DNA from: Paenibacillus azoreducens
Lineage (GTDB): Bacteria > Bacillota > Bacilli > Paenibacillales > Paenibacillaceae
Assembly (NCBI RefSeq): GCF_021654775.1
Contig: NZ_AP025343.1
Location: forward strand, 1,827,501-1,891,500
Length of the DNA stretch: 64,000 nucleotides
Direction: 5' to 3'
The notes beneath the pieces were generated by a model. That model searched no databases, was not told the DNA's origin, and worked only from the letters and a program-made list of their open reading frames with translations. Of the stretch, positions 53,782 through 62,205 are shown piece by piece. Numbering within the stretch: the stretch's first letter is position 1; the number at the start of each line of letters is the position of its first letter. Made by a program: the position numbers and the translations under genes.

Positions 53782-54753
53782 TTGGTAAGTATTAAGGATA
53801 TCGCTAAAAAAGCCGGGGTTTCCATTTCAACGGTATCTTATGCCCTTAATGGCAGCAATAAAGTGACGGATGAGACAAGTTCCAAAATACTGGCGATCGC
53901 CAGAGAGCTGAATTATGTGCCTAATGCGGCCGCAAGAACCTTAAAGAAAAGAGAATCGAAAATTTTGGGCGTGTTTCTGACGGATTTTAAAGGGGATGTA
54001 TACGGTGAATTGCTGGACGGGATGAAGGAAGTCTGCAACTCCCAGGGATATGACCTGATCGTATGCAGCGGCAAACAATCCCACCGGATGCTTCCGGAGC
54101 GCATGATCGATGGCGCGGTCATCCTGGACCATACGTTTTCGAGCGAAGAATTGCTTAAATATGCGGAACGCAATCATAAAATCGTCGTTCTGGACCGCGA
54201 GATTGAACATCCGAACATCAATCAGGTATTGCTCGATAATAAAGCCGGAGCAACCTTGGCCACGGAATATTTGCTGGAGCAGGGACATCGAAAAGTGTAC
54301 ATCGTTACAGGCCCTGAAGATTCTTTTGACTCCATTCAGCGGATGAAAGCCGTGAAGATGATTGCGGACAGGCATGACGAAGTCGAATGGATTGAAATTC
54401 AAGGGGATTTCAAAAAAAGCGGCGGTGAAAAAGCAGCAGAGCAAATCATGCGGGAATATACGGATCCGGTTGCCGTTTTTTGTCTTAATGACGAGATGGC
54501 GATCGGACTATGCAACCGGCTTGCCGATACAGAGTTTAAGATCGGCGAGCAGATTCATTTGATCGGTTTTGACAATATCGAGCTGACCCGGTACATGCAG
54601 CCGCGGCTGGCGACGATTGATTATTCGAAACGCAAATGGGGGGCGCTCGCATCCGAGCAGCTCATTAAAATTATTTCCGGAGAAAAAGTGGAGCATGAAC
54701 GTATTTACGTAACCCTAGTAAAGGGAGAGTCCGTTGGAAAAGGGCCAAAATGA
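53782..54753 (+). CDS. LacI-family transcriptional repressor
   Basis: A 323-residue regulator. The N-terminal LacI helix-turn-helix and hinge (SIKDIAKKAGVSISTVSYAL, then VPNAAARTLKKRESKILGVF) is followed by a periplasmic-binding-protein-like sugar domain (IGLCNRLADTEFKIGEQIHL, LIGFDNIELTRYM). The start is TTG 53782 after AAGGAGCGAGGATAAA. It ends the beta-glucan locus and is the likely owner of the GAAACG-type operators at 42743-43119 (inference). Confidence 0.92.
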   Translation: MVSIKDIAKKAGVSISTVSYALNGSNKVTDETSSKILAIARELNYVPNAAARTLKKRESKILGVFLTDFKGDVYGELLDGMKEVCNSQGYDLIVCSGKQSHRMLPERMIDGAVILDHTFSSEELLKYAERNHKIVVLDREIEHPNINQVLLDNKAGATLATEYLLEQGHRKVYIVTGPEDSFDSIQRMKAVKMIADRHDEVEWIEIQGDFKKSGGEKAAEQIMREYTDPVAVFCLNDEMAIGLCNRLADTEFKIGEQIHLIGFDNIELTRYMQPRLATIDYSKRKWGALASEQLIKIISGEKVEHERIYVTLVKGESVGKGPK

Positions 54754-54779
54754 AACATATTCCGCTTGAATCGATAAAT

Positions 54780-54824
54780 GACCCGAAGAGAGACACCGCA
54801 GCTTGCGCGTCCTCACTTCGGGTC
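54780..54824 (+). terminator. Stem-loop after LacI gene
   Basis: GACCCGAAG (54780-54788) and CTTCGGGTC (54816-54824) with a long loop. The T-run is short. Confidence 0.6.
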
Positions 54825-54978
54825 GTTTGCGTTTGAATAACTTCATAAGCGTACGATATTGCCTGCCCATCAATGAACTCGACGTCCCGCAAAAAAACTT
54901 GTACGCAGTAACATTGATAAAAATCCCAGTTTTTTTTGCTCTCAAATGTACAAGATATTACACGGGAGGTTGAGTAAA

Positions 54979-55812
54979 TTGCACATTATGCACATTATGC
55001 ACATTTTTCTTTGGCTGCTCATCATGTTAATAAGCGGATGCGAACGAAAAGCGGATCCTCCCAACCAATCACCGATAGAGATAAAACAATCTGTGCCAAA
55101 AACTCATTTAGAGATAAAACAAGCTGCCCCAAAAACTCATATGATCTCACGAGCCTGCCCAGATTCTATTCCTATCTTGATGTACCATTCCGTTGGCCGC
55201 AGTCAACCTGGAGCACTTTTTGTGCCTCCCATGGTATTTCGTAAACAAATGGAACATTTAAAGAACACAGGATATAATACCATAACGTTCAAGGATTTAA
55301 TGAATTGGAAGGAAAATGGATCGATCCCGGATAAAGCGATTATGATTACTTTTGACGATGGATATTTGGATAATTTTACGGTTGCTTATCCCATTTTAAA
55401 AAAGCTTCAAATGAAAGCAACGATATTCGCCACGAGCGATTATATTGGTTCGCCCCATCACTTGAATTGGAGCCAAATAAAAGAAATGGAACAATCCGGG
55501 TTCATCGAAATCGGTGGGCATACCCGGCATCATGTAGAACTGACAAAAAGCAACCGTTTACAACTTGTGGACGAGGTTTGGGGGGCTAAACAGAGGTTGG
55601 AGAAGGAATTGGGACACCCCATCATTGCGTTTGCTTATCCATCCGGCAAATTCAATCCAAATGCAATACAGGTGGTTAAGGATGCCGGTTTCGAGTTTGC
55701 CGTCACGACGAAACCTGGTTACGCCGTAAAAGAACAAGGATTTTTAACCCTTCATCGCATACGAATACCCGGCGAACAGCCAATGGCTGCTTTTATTCGC
55801 AAATTCCCCTGA
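54979..55812 (+). CDS. Polysaccharide deacetylase, lipoprotein
   Basis: A 277-residue membrane-anchored NodB-type deacetylase. A short signal peptide with lipobox MLISGC is followed by a linker with a tandem duplication (IEIKQSVPKTH, LEIKQAAPKTH), then the catalytic domain: PILMYHSVG, MITFDDGYLDN (catalytic and metal Asp), GGHTRHHVEL (metal His), FAYPSGKFN and the final LHRIRIPG. It removes acetyl groups from wall or exopolysaccharide GlcNAc. TTG 54979 was chosen for GGGAGG nine bases upstream; it lies in a CACATTATG triplet repeat. Confidence 0.85.
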   Translation: MHIMHIMHIFLWLLIMLISGCERKADPPNQSPIEIKQSVPKTHLEIKQAAPKTHMISRACPDSIPILMYHSVGRSQPGALFVPPMVFRKQMEHLKNTGYNTITFKDLMNWKENGSIPDKAIMITFDDGYLDNFTVAYPILKKLQMKATIFATSDYIGSPHHLNWSQIKEMEQSGFIEIGGHTRHHVELTKSNRLQLVDEVWGAKQRLEKELGHPIIAFAYPSGKFNPNAIQVVKDAGFEFAVTTKPGYAVKEQGFLTLHRIRIPGEQPMAAFIRKFP

Positions 55813-56008
55813 TCCCTAATCAAACAGTTGTCTTTATAAAAAAAGTGATCAAAAAAACAATTTCAAATAAAACAAACGGGCTGTCCCCAAAGTAGGTTAG
55901 TAGTTTGCTGATCAGACAGCTCACTTGGAATTAGAAACGGTTGGGTAACCCAAAAGTGACGAGCAGAGCTAAGTTCTGCATCGACGCATTGAAAAGTCAC
56001 ACAACACT

Positions 56009-56193
56009 CTAACGGACACAGTTGACGCTAATGTAGGCAATTTCGACCATTGTGATTTCTAACGGACACAGCTGCAGTTATTTAGTGAAAAAACTCGCTT
56101 TTGATGGTGTTTATGAGCAGTTAAGCGCTGTGGTGTCCGTTACATTTTTAAAATAGCTGTTTTTAGCCATTTAACGGTCGTGGTGTCCGTTAG
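56009..56193. repeat. Four-word dyad element, CTAACGGACA type, second copy
   Basis: CTAACGGACA at 56009-56018 and 56059-56068; TGTCCGTTAC at 56134-56143; TGTCCGTTAG at 56184-56193. Steps are 50, 75 and 50 nt. It is homologous over its whole length to 21952-22136 and lies inside the IS remnant. Confidence 0.9.
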
Positions 56194-56280
56194 AATCGGA
56201 AGCGTAGGCGGAGGTCGCAGTTCATACCGTCCCAAAATGATCCTTTACGTTTACCCGCAAATGGTTTACTTTTGCCGTGG

Positions 56281-56499
56281 CATCGAAAAGCTGCTGTCAA
56301 GAAAACCTCCTAGGGCAACAGGTTGTTCCGTCGGTTCTCCTTGCGAGTGCTAGAGAAGGTCCACGCCGAGTTTGGGCTTGTGGCTTTGGCCCACAATCTA
56401 CCGAAGGTGGCGGGCTTCCGCTCCACTGCTTTCCTGCAAAAGCGACAGAACAAAAAAAGTTGGACGGAAAACATGACGTTTTCCCGACCAACTTTTTAA
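56281..56499 (+). pseudogene. 3' fragment of IS1182-family transposase
   Basis: In the frame ending TAA at 56497-56499 the sequence reads FRRFSLRVLEKVHAEFGLVA then LAHNLPKVAGF, the typical C-terminus of IS1182-family transposases. An in-frame TAG at 56311 and loss of everything upstream show that it is dead. The overlapping 88-codon frame is a frame shadow. A strong hairpin with AAAAAGTTGG/CCAACTTTTT spans its end. Confidence 0.75.
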
Positions 56500-56563
56500 T
56501 TGGGGGACTTATTGGACAGCCCTATGCGAGTAGAAACCTTTGAGGCAGCTTCGCCCGCAAAGA

Positions 56564-57517
56564 TTATGAGGAGGTGCTTAAAAGCATCAGGATAATGGAT
56601 GACAGCGACAGGCAGGCGCTGATCAAATAAATGAACAATACGGCCTGCTTCGGACTGAGCCCCCATGAAAGCAAGCGGTAATGGATTTGGCTGCGGTCCG
56701 CTTTATAAACGGGTTGTCCATTCAGATAACGTTTGATGACGACGTAGATATTATCGAAGATCGGAACGCCAAGCGCCAAGACCGGAACCAGAATCGAAAT
56801 GACGGTTACCTGCTTAAACGCGCCATCCAGCGCGATAATCCCCAACATAAATCCGATAAATGTCGCTCCGGCATCGCCCATGTAAATTTTGGCCGGAGGT
56901 TTGTTGTACTTTAAATAACCAAGCGCAACGCCAACCAGAATGATGGCCATGATCGCCGACTGGGTTTGCCCCTTGGCAATCGCCACGACAAACAGCGTAA
57001 GCGCCGAAATGCCGGCCACTCCGCCGGACAAGCCGTCAAGCCCATCCATGAAATTGATGACCGTGGTGACGCCGAAGATCCATAAAATAGTCAGGATGAA
57101 CTGCAGCCAGTCGGGAAACACGACCATATGCCCGGCAAACGGGATGGTCACGCCGACAAAAGAGATACCGGAGAAATAAACAATCACGGCAGCGCCGACT
57201 TGAACGATCGTTTTCGGCAGAGCCGGAAAGTCTTTCCCGCGGGTTTTGTACCAGTCATCCACCATCCCGATTCCAAGAATCAGGAGCGAACCGGCAATAA
57301 TTCCGGCCATTTCAAGATCCCAATGATTGCTCAGGATCAGATAAGGAATCATAAAGCCCAGGAAAATGGCGATGCTCGCCAGATGGGGAACAGGCTCTTT
57401 ATGGATTTTCCGGCTGGTAGGTCTGTCGACGAAGTCGACCCGAATCGCCAGCTTGCGCAAAGGTGGGATGAGTGCTAGTACGATTACAAGCGATAAAATA
57501 AATCCAATTACATACAC
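56564..57517 (-). CDS. tagO: UDP-GlcNAc:undecaprenyl-phosphate GlcNAc-1-phosphate transferase (TagO/WecA family)
   Basis: A 317-residue polytopic membrane enzyme that starts lipid-linked wall polymer synthesis. Conserved parts are RVDFVDRPTSRKIHKEPVPH, GIGMVDDWY (Mg-binding Asp pair), NFMDGLDGLSGG and YMGDAGATFIGF. PHLASIAIF replaces the usual PHLGGIAIF. The C-terminus is shorter than in Bacillus TagO (about 358 residues). GTG 57517 has GGAGG nine bases upstream; the longer frame adds an unlikely N-terminus. It is divergent from the next gene. Confidence 0.88.
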   Translation of the reverse strand: MYVIGFILSLVIVLALIPPLRKLAIRVDFVDRPTSRKIHKEPVPHLASIAIFLGFMIPYLILSNHWDLEMAGIIAGSLLILGIGMVDDWYKTRGKDFPALPKTIVQVGAAVIVYFSGISFVGVTIPFAGHMVVFPDWLQFILTILWIFGVTTVINFMDGLDGLSGGVAGISALTLFVVAIAKGQTQSAIMAIILVGVALGYLKYNKPPAKIYMGDAGATFIGFMLGIIALDGAFKQVTVISILVPVLALGVPIFDNIYVVIKRYLNGQPVYKADRSQIHYRLLSWGLSPKQAVLFIYLISACLSLSSIILMLLSTSS

Positions 57518-57742
57518 GATTTTCGGCCTCCATAATTTCAGATAACAATGGTATAAAACAATTAATGCCATTATTTGCCATTTTTCTCGGATAAGCTCTT
57601 TTTCTAACTAGGATAATACCTATTTTTACAAAAGACAACGGTAAATATTTAATGTTTCCATAACACACCTATCGAATGGTTTTAACAATTCTATATGAAA
57701 ATGGACCTATATCCATTATGTGATTAGAAAAGGGTGAGCCAT

Positions 57743-59176
57743 TTGAGAAACAATAAAATGTACCAAATGATCGCGGCAGCCGCACTTGTTACGGCAGCTT
57801 TGTCCACAGGGACCGCGGATGCGGCAGCGGCAAAGGAAACAGTTAAAAGCTCTGAAACCAAAGTCGCATCTTCCAAACTTGCCGTAACCAAAGAGCAGAT
57901 TCTGATCAATGGCCAAAGCACTGCGGTGTCAATGATCCAAGCGGGAAGCGACAAGCTGATTGCCGCCGCAGAATTGGCTAAGAACTTCGGCACGGCAGTG
58001 ACGTCTTCTAAAGGCGTAATCACGCTAAGCGGAGGAAAAAACAGTCACAGCATTCAGATCCAACCCGGTTCCAAAGCATTCAAGGTAGATGGAGAGGAGC
58101 GTTCCTTTACTACAGCTCCAGTTATGCAGGATGGCCGATTGTATGTCGAATTGAAGGCAGCTGTGGGAGCATTGGGCGGCGAAATCCTGAATGACGGACA
58201 ATCCGTGCAAATTTTGACGAAAGAGAGAATCGCCGGAAGTTTTGATTCCGTCATTGTAGACGACAAAGGCCAAGTGATTGCCGTCAAAGATGACGCTGAA
58301 CAAACGCAATTGCTTCGTCTTCATGCGGATTACAGTTCATCCTTATTATCTTCGGATAATAACGTGCCGAATATGGTAATTTCTCCAAGCGGAGATACAG
58401 CTGCTTACACGGATGAAACAGGTCAGCTTTATTTGATCGGTTTATTCGGAGGACAGCCTTACAAACTCGGTTCCGATACATCGGTTAAAATGGATCTGGT
58501 TTGGTCCGCAGACGGCAAAAAGATTTACTTCGTGCAAGGCGACAAACAGGAAAAAATCTCTTACATATCGATCGATACAGGCAAAATCACCGAGCTTGTG
58601 GCAGACAAAGTGGAAAACAAGTCTGAAGTCCGCATTTCGGCCGACGAGAAAAAAATCGCCTACATCGTCAATGTTACCGGCGTTGCGCAAAGCGACAAGG
58701 ACAGCACGGAAGAATCGCTTAAAATCGATTACTCCGGTGCGGGCGAGCAGATCTATACCCTTGATCTTGGCGTAAAAGACGCCAAACCTGCGGCTTTGAC
58801 AACTTCCGGCGACAATAAGCTGTATCCGGCTTTCCTGAGCGATGGCAGCGTCGCTTATCTGAGTGCCGATTCCAACGACAATGCCAAAGGCGCTATCAAA
58901 GCGGTTGGCGCTGACGGGAAAATCCGCGATGTGATCGCAGATGTGGATGTGACCTTAAGCGCGGCGGTTAACGGAAACGTGGTTGCTACCGGAATTGCCG
59001 CCGACGGCAGCAATAAAGTTTACAGTGTTGTGGCAGGCGCGAAAACCGAGCTTTACAGCACGAAATCCGATATTACGGATCTGGCTATTTCGGCAGACGG
59101 CAGCTATGTGGCCATTGTTGCAGACGGCAAAATCATCTTGATTCAAAACGGAAAAGCAATTGAAATTACCAAATAA
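57743..59176 (+). CDS. Secreted protein with copper-amine-oxidase-N-like and beta-propeller domains
   Basis: A 477-residue exported protein. The signal peptide ends near ADAAAA. A Cu_amine_oxidN1-type stalk domain follows (about 50-160, QILINGQSTAVSM to QILTKERI), then a PD40/TolB-like propeller with repeated ISPSGDTAAYTD, WSADGKKIYFV and ISADEKKIAYI. TTG 57743 follows AAAGGGTGAG. It is not an amine oxidase: the catalytic domain is absent. It lies 33 bp before pstS and probably shares its transcript, so a wall-side role in phosphate limitation is possible (inference). Confidence 0.8.
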   Translation: MRNNKMYQMIAAAALVTAALSTGTADAAAAKETVKSSETKVASSKLAVTKEQILINGQSTAVSMIQAGSDKLIAAAELAKNFGTAVTSSKGVITLSGGKNSHSIQIQPGSKAFKVDGEERSFTTAPVMQDGRLYVELKAAVGALGGEILNDGQSVQILTKERIAGSFDSVIVDDKGQVIAVKDDAEQTQLLRLHADYSSSLLSSDNNVPNMVISPSGDTAAYTDETGQLYLIGLFGGQPYKLGSDTSVKMDLVWSADGKKIYFVQGDKQEKISYISIDTGKITELVADKVENKSEVRISADEKKIAYIVNVTGVAQSDKDSTEESLKIDYSGAGEQIYTLDLGVKDAKPAALTTSGDNKLYPAFLSDGSVAYLSADSNDNAKGAIKAVGADGKIRDVIADVDVTLSAAVNGNVVATGIAADGSNKVYSVVAGAKTELYSTKSDITDLAISADGSYVAIVADGKIILIQNGKAIEITK

Positions 59177-59209
59177 TAACGGGTTCAAAAATGAGAGGAG
59201 ATTATTCAG

Positions 59210-60064
59210 ATGAAAATATTTAAGAAAGTATCCCTTTTGGCTGCAGCTTCTTTGGTAGCCGTAACTACCTTGGTTGGTTCCGTATCCGCCGCATCCAATC
59301 TTTCCGGCAAAATCACGGTTAACGGATCCACAGCCCTGCTTCCATTGACGCTGCAAGCGGCGAAAGAATTCCAAAAACTCAACCCAAAGGTTAAAATCGC
59401 AGCTTCAGGCAAAGGTTCCGTTACCGGACCGCAGGCCGTGAAAAAAGGCATCGCCGATATCGGCGCATGCGACTGGGACGCCAGCGTGGACGTTCCCGGC
59501 TTCAAAGCTTTTGACGGACAGGTGGCAAACAAAGTTGCAGTCATTCCTTTCGCTACGATTGTCAATAAAAACGTCAAAGTAGGCAACCTGACGACTGAGC
59601 AGCTTAAAGGTATTTATTCCGGAAAAATCACCAACTGGAAAGAAGTAGGCGGCGACAATGCCGATATCGTGGTTATTACCCGTGCTTTCGGTTCCGGAAC
59701 ACGCGTTAACTACCAAGCTAAAGCGCTGGCAGGCGGCGACATCGTGAAAAAGGACAAAAACTATAAAGAAGTTGGATCCAGCGGCGATATGAAAACGGCT
59801 GTAGCAACGACGCCAAACGCCATTGGATACATCGACCTGGTATACGTAAACAGCGATGTAAAAGCAGTCAGCTTCAACGGCGTGGAGCCAACGACTGAAA
59901 ATGTCATCAACGGATCATATAAAATTTGGGCGTATGGATACTACATGACCAAAGGTCAACCTACAGGGGCGACAAAAGCTTTCATCGATTATGTGCAAAG
60001 CCAAAAATTCCAACAAGGCTCCCTGAAAAAGCTGAAATTCATCCCGATTTCTGCAATGAAATAA
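59210..60064 (+). CDS. pstS: Phosphate-binding protein PstS
   Basis: The extracellular binding protein of the high-affinity phosphate importer, 284 residues. The signal peptide ends SVSAAS; no lipobox Cys is visible, unlike many Gram-positive PstS. Phosphate-binding motifs are ITVNGSTALLPL, GKGSVTGPQAV and RAFGSGTRVNY. GAGAGGAG precedes the ATG. A stem-loop separates it from pstC. Confidence 0.92.
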   Translation: MKIFKKVSLLAAASLVAVTTLVGSVSAASNLSGKITVNGSTALLPLTLQAAKEFQKLNPKVKIAASGKGSVTGPQAVKKGIADIGACDWDASVDVPGFKAFDGQVANKVAVIPFATIVNKNVKVGNLTTEQLKGIYSGKITNWKEVGGDNADIVVITRAFGSGTRVNYQAKALAGGDIVKKDKNYKEVGSSGDMKTAVATTPNAIGYIDLVYVNSDVKAVSFNGVEPTTENVINGSYKIWAYGYYMTKGQPTGATKAFIDYVQSQKFQQGSLKKLKFIPISAMK

Positions 60065-60109
60065 TTCATTAAAAACTCATCTGATTGTACTTTGATGATG
60101 TATACTACG

Positions 60110-60142
60110 GCCAGCCCTGAATGAATATGGGGCTGGCTGCTT
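60110..60142 (+). terminator. Attenuating stem-loop between pstS and pstC
   Basis: GCCAGCCC (60110-60117) and GGGCTGGC (60130-60137), followed by TGCTTTAT. The weak T-tract suggests partial termination, giving more PstS than permease. Confidence 0.6.
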
Positions 60143-60158
60143 TATAGGAGGAAAACCA

Positions 60159-61112
60159 GTGAGCACGTCCACCCGGCAATATGTTCCCGAAGATTCTTCA
60201 TTATTGATGCAGCCGTCACGCAAAAATAGATTCAGCCGCTATATGCGCGCCCGATTGGCAAACCGATTGTCAGCGTATTATTTCCTGCTCAGCATTCTGG
60301 CATTGTGTTTTGTCCTGGGCCTGGTCATTTTTTTCATCGGAAAAACCGCGATGCTGACTTTTAAACATATCTCCTTGGCGGACTTTTTCCTTTCCTTTAA
60401 CTGGACGCCGGAAGAGGATCATTACGGAGCGGCGGCGATAATCATCAACACTTTATCCTTAACGGCATTGACCTTGATCATGGCGGTTCCGATAGCTGTA
60501 GGTCTGGCCATATTGATCGCGGAAATTGCGCCGAAATGGATAAAAAACATGATGCGTCCGATTCTGGACCTTCTGGTGGGAGTGCCGTCCATCGTTTACG
60601 GATACCTTGGTTTGACCGTTTTGATTCCTTTTTTGCGCAGACTCAGCGGAGAGAACTTAGGCGACGGCCTGCTGGCTGCGGCGTTAGTGCTTGCGCTCAT
60701 GGTGCTGCCGACCATTTGCCGGATCAGCGACGAAGCGATTTCCATGGTACCGAAGAAATACCGCGAAGCCGCATATGCGCTGGGGTCGACGCGCCTTCAG
60801 GTTATGCTGCGGGTCGTTATTCCTGCTGCGGGCCGGGGAATTATCGCAGCTATCATCATGGGTATGACGCGGGCGATCGGGGAAACGATGGCGGTGGTGA
60901 TGGTCATCGGGAACACGGCCCAACTGGCAAAAACGCTGTTCACGCCGGCTTCCGTGCTTACAAGCAATATCGTCATGCAAATATCGAATGTGGAGTTTGA
61001 CTCCACCTGGAATTATGCGCTGCATATGATGGCATTCCTGCTCTTGGCCATTTCGTTTATTTTGATCCTGTTCATCCGCTATCTCGGCCGCAAAGGGAGT
61101 GATAAAGCATGA
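60159..61112 (+). CDS. pstC: Phosphate ABC transporter permease PstC
   Basis: A 317-residue membrane permease with six segments, GVPSIVYGYLGLTVLIPF and the EAA loop YREAAYALGSTRLQVMLRVV, then MTRAIGETMAVVMVIGN. The start is GTG 60159 with GGAGGAAAACCA. It overlaps pstA by 4 bp. Confidence 0.93.
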   Translation: MSTSTRQYVPEDSSLLMQPSRKNRFSRYMRARLANRLSAYYFLLSILALCFVLGLVIFFIGKTAMLTFKHISLADFFLSFNWTPEEDHYGAAAIIINTLSLTALTLIMAVPIAVGLAILIAEIAPKWIKNMMRPILDLLVGVPSIVYGYLGLTVLIPFLRRLSGENLGDGLLAAALVLALMVLPTICRISDEAISMVPKKYREAAYALGSTRLQVMLRVVIPAAGRGIIAAIIMGMTRAIGETMAVVMVIGNTAQLAKTLFTPASVLTSNIVMQISNVEFDSTWNYALHMMAFLLLAISFILILFIRYLGRKGSDKA

Positions 61113-61990
61113 CTACTTTGTCGCGCAGCCGTAAAATGCAAAGATCGCTTGTTTATAACAAGCTGGCAACATGGGCCTTCTATACGCTGGGGGCGCTGGT
61201 GCTGCTTCTTATCTTTTGGCTTTTGTTCTCGATTCTCAGCAAAGGGCTTCCGGGTTTGTCGCTCGAATTTTTGACCAAAATTCCTGAGGACATGGATGCG
61301 GGCGGCGGGATTGGACCGGTTCTTTTCAATTCTTTTTACATTTTGTTTCTTTCTCTTGTCATTTCGATCCCGATCGGTCTGGGTGCGGGTATTTACATGG
61401 CGGAATATGCGCCTGAAAATAAGTTTACCGAGGTATTGCGCATCTGCGTGGAAAGCCTCTCTTCCGTGCCTTCCATCGTATTCGGCATGCTGGGTTTGGC
61501 TATTTTCGCGGAATATTTCCAAATCGGTTTGACGATTCTCGGCGGTGCTGTCAGCTTGGCTTTCCTCAACCTGCCGATGCTGGCCCGGGTGACGGAGGAA
61601 GCGGTTCGGGCGGTGCCGACGGACGTGAAAAACGCCTCTTACGCGCTTGGAATGACCAAGTTTCAATGTATCCGCACGGTGGTCCTGCCGATGGCGCTGC
61701 AGGGGATTATTACCGGCATCTGTCTTGTAGCGGGTCGGGCTTTCGGTGAATCGGCCGTTATTTTGCTGACCGCAGGTCTCAGCACGTCAGGGGAAATGTG
61801 GGATTTCAATCTGTTTTCGCCTGGCGAAACATTAGCCGTTCATCTCTGGTATGTTCAGTCGGAGGCGATCGTCGAAGATGCTGCACAGATTGCCGACAGA
61901 TCGGCGGCGGTGCTGGTCGTGGTTGTTCTGCTCATTAATCTGCTGTTCCGGATCCCGCTGTGGATCAATAACCGCAAGTTGAAGCGTTAG
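61109..61990 (+). CDS. pstA: Phosphate ABC transporter permease PstA
   Basis: A 293-residue membrane permease, partner of PstC, with SVPSIVFGMLGLAIF, the loop VKNASYALGMTKFQCIRTVV and AGRAFGESAVILLTAGL. It starts inside the pstC stop. The operon ends here with a strong terminator; the ATPase PstB expected next is not in the window. Confidence 0.93.
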   Translation: MTTLSRSRKMQRSLVYNKLATWAFYTLGALVLLLIFWLLFSILSKGLPGLSLEFLTKIPEDMDAGGGIGPVLFNSFYILFLSLVISIPIGLGAGIYMAEYAPENKFTEVLRICVESLSSVPSIVFGMLGLAIFAEYFQIGLTILGGAVSLAFLNLPMLARVTEEAVRAVPTDVKNASYALGMTKFQCIRTVVLPMALQGIITGICLVAGRAFGESAVILLTAGLSTSGEMWDFNLFSPGETLAVHLWYVQSEAIVEDAAQIADRSAAVLVVVVLLINLLFRIPLWINNRKLKR

Positions 61991-62002
61991 CTGCCAAAAC
62001 GA

Positions 62003-62050
62003 AGGAGCCATCCTATCCGGTCTGATTCGACCGGAGGAGGCTCCTTTTTT
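62003..62050 (+). terminator. Terminator of pst operon
   Basis: AGGAGCC (62003-62009) and GGCTCCT (62039-62045) with an inner CCGGT/ACCGG pair, then a T-run. Confidence 0.88.
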
Positions 62051-62053
62051 GAA

Positions 62054-62168
62054 GATTATAGAATTTATAAATTTTAAGCGGAGCTTAAGAAATCCTATAA
62101 TCGCAAGAAAAACATCCGCTAAATGCGGTCTGTCTTCCTAGAAAGTACGTCGATAGACGTTTTTCTTA
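62054..62168 (+). repeat. Structured intergenic element, copy 5
   Basis: Arms GATTATAG (62054-62061) and CTATAATC (62095-62102), then AAGAAAAAC...GTTTTTCTT with inner hairpins CCGC-TAAAT-GCGG and ACGTC-GATA-GACGT. It follows the pst terminator directly. Confidence 0.8.
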
Positions 62169-62176
62169 CATTTTCC

Positions 62177-62205
62177 GGGGTCCCTGCAAAGTAATCGGAA
62201 TAAGC
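62177..62205. repeat. GGGGTCCCTGCAAAGT element, partial copy
   Basis: The left half of the palindromic element (GGGGTCCCTGCAAAGTAATC, then GGAATAAGC) abuts the stop of the leftward permease gene. The right half is missing. As at 22897 it comes right after a structured element. Confidence 0.7.

Larger units (their letters stand above)
55878..56522 (+). mobile_element. Internally deleted IS1182-family element
   Basis: Terminal inverted repeats GGGCTGTCC (55878-55886) and GGACAGCCC (56514-56522), extending imperfectly to GGGCTGTCCNNNAAGT, bound a 645-bp segment. Inside are the 3' end of an IS1182-type transposase gene and the dyad element at 56009-56193. A full IS1182-type element is well over twice this length, so most of the transposase is gone. 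No clear target duplication is seen. Confidence 0.65.

Noticed and set aside
56277..56543. 88-codon frame in the IS remnant
   Set aside because: The transposase similarity is in another frame; this one is a shadow.
57572..57742. PhoP box before the pst-linked gene
   Set aside because: Single TTTACA- and TTAACA-like words occur, but not the spaced direct repeats expected of a Pho box.
57743..59176. Copper amine oxidase
   Set aside because: Only the N-terminal stalk-like domain is present; the catalytic domain and topaquinone motif are absent.
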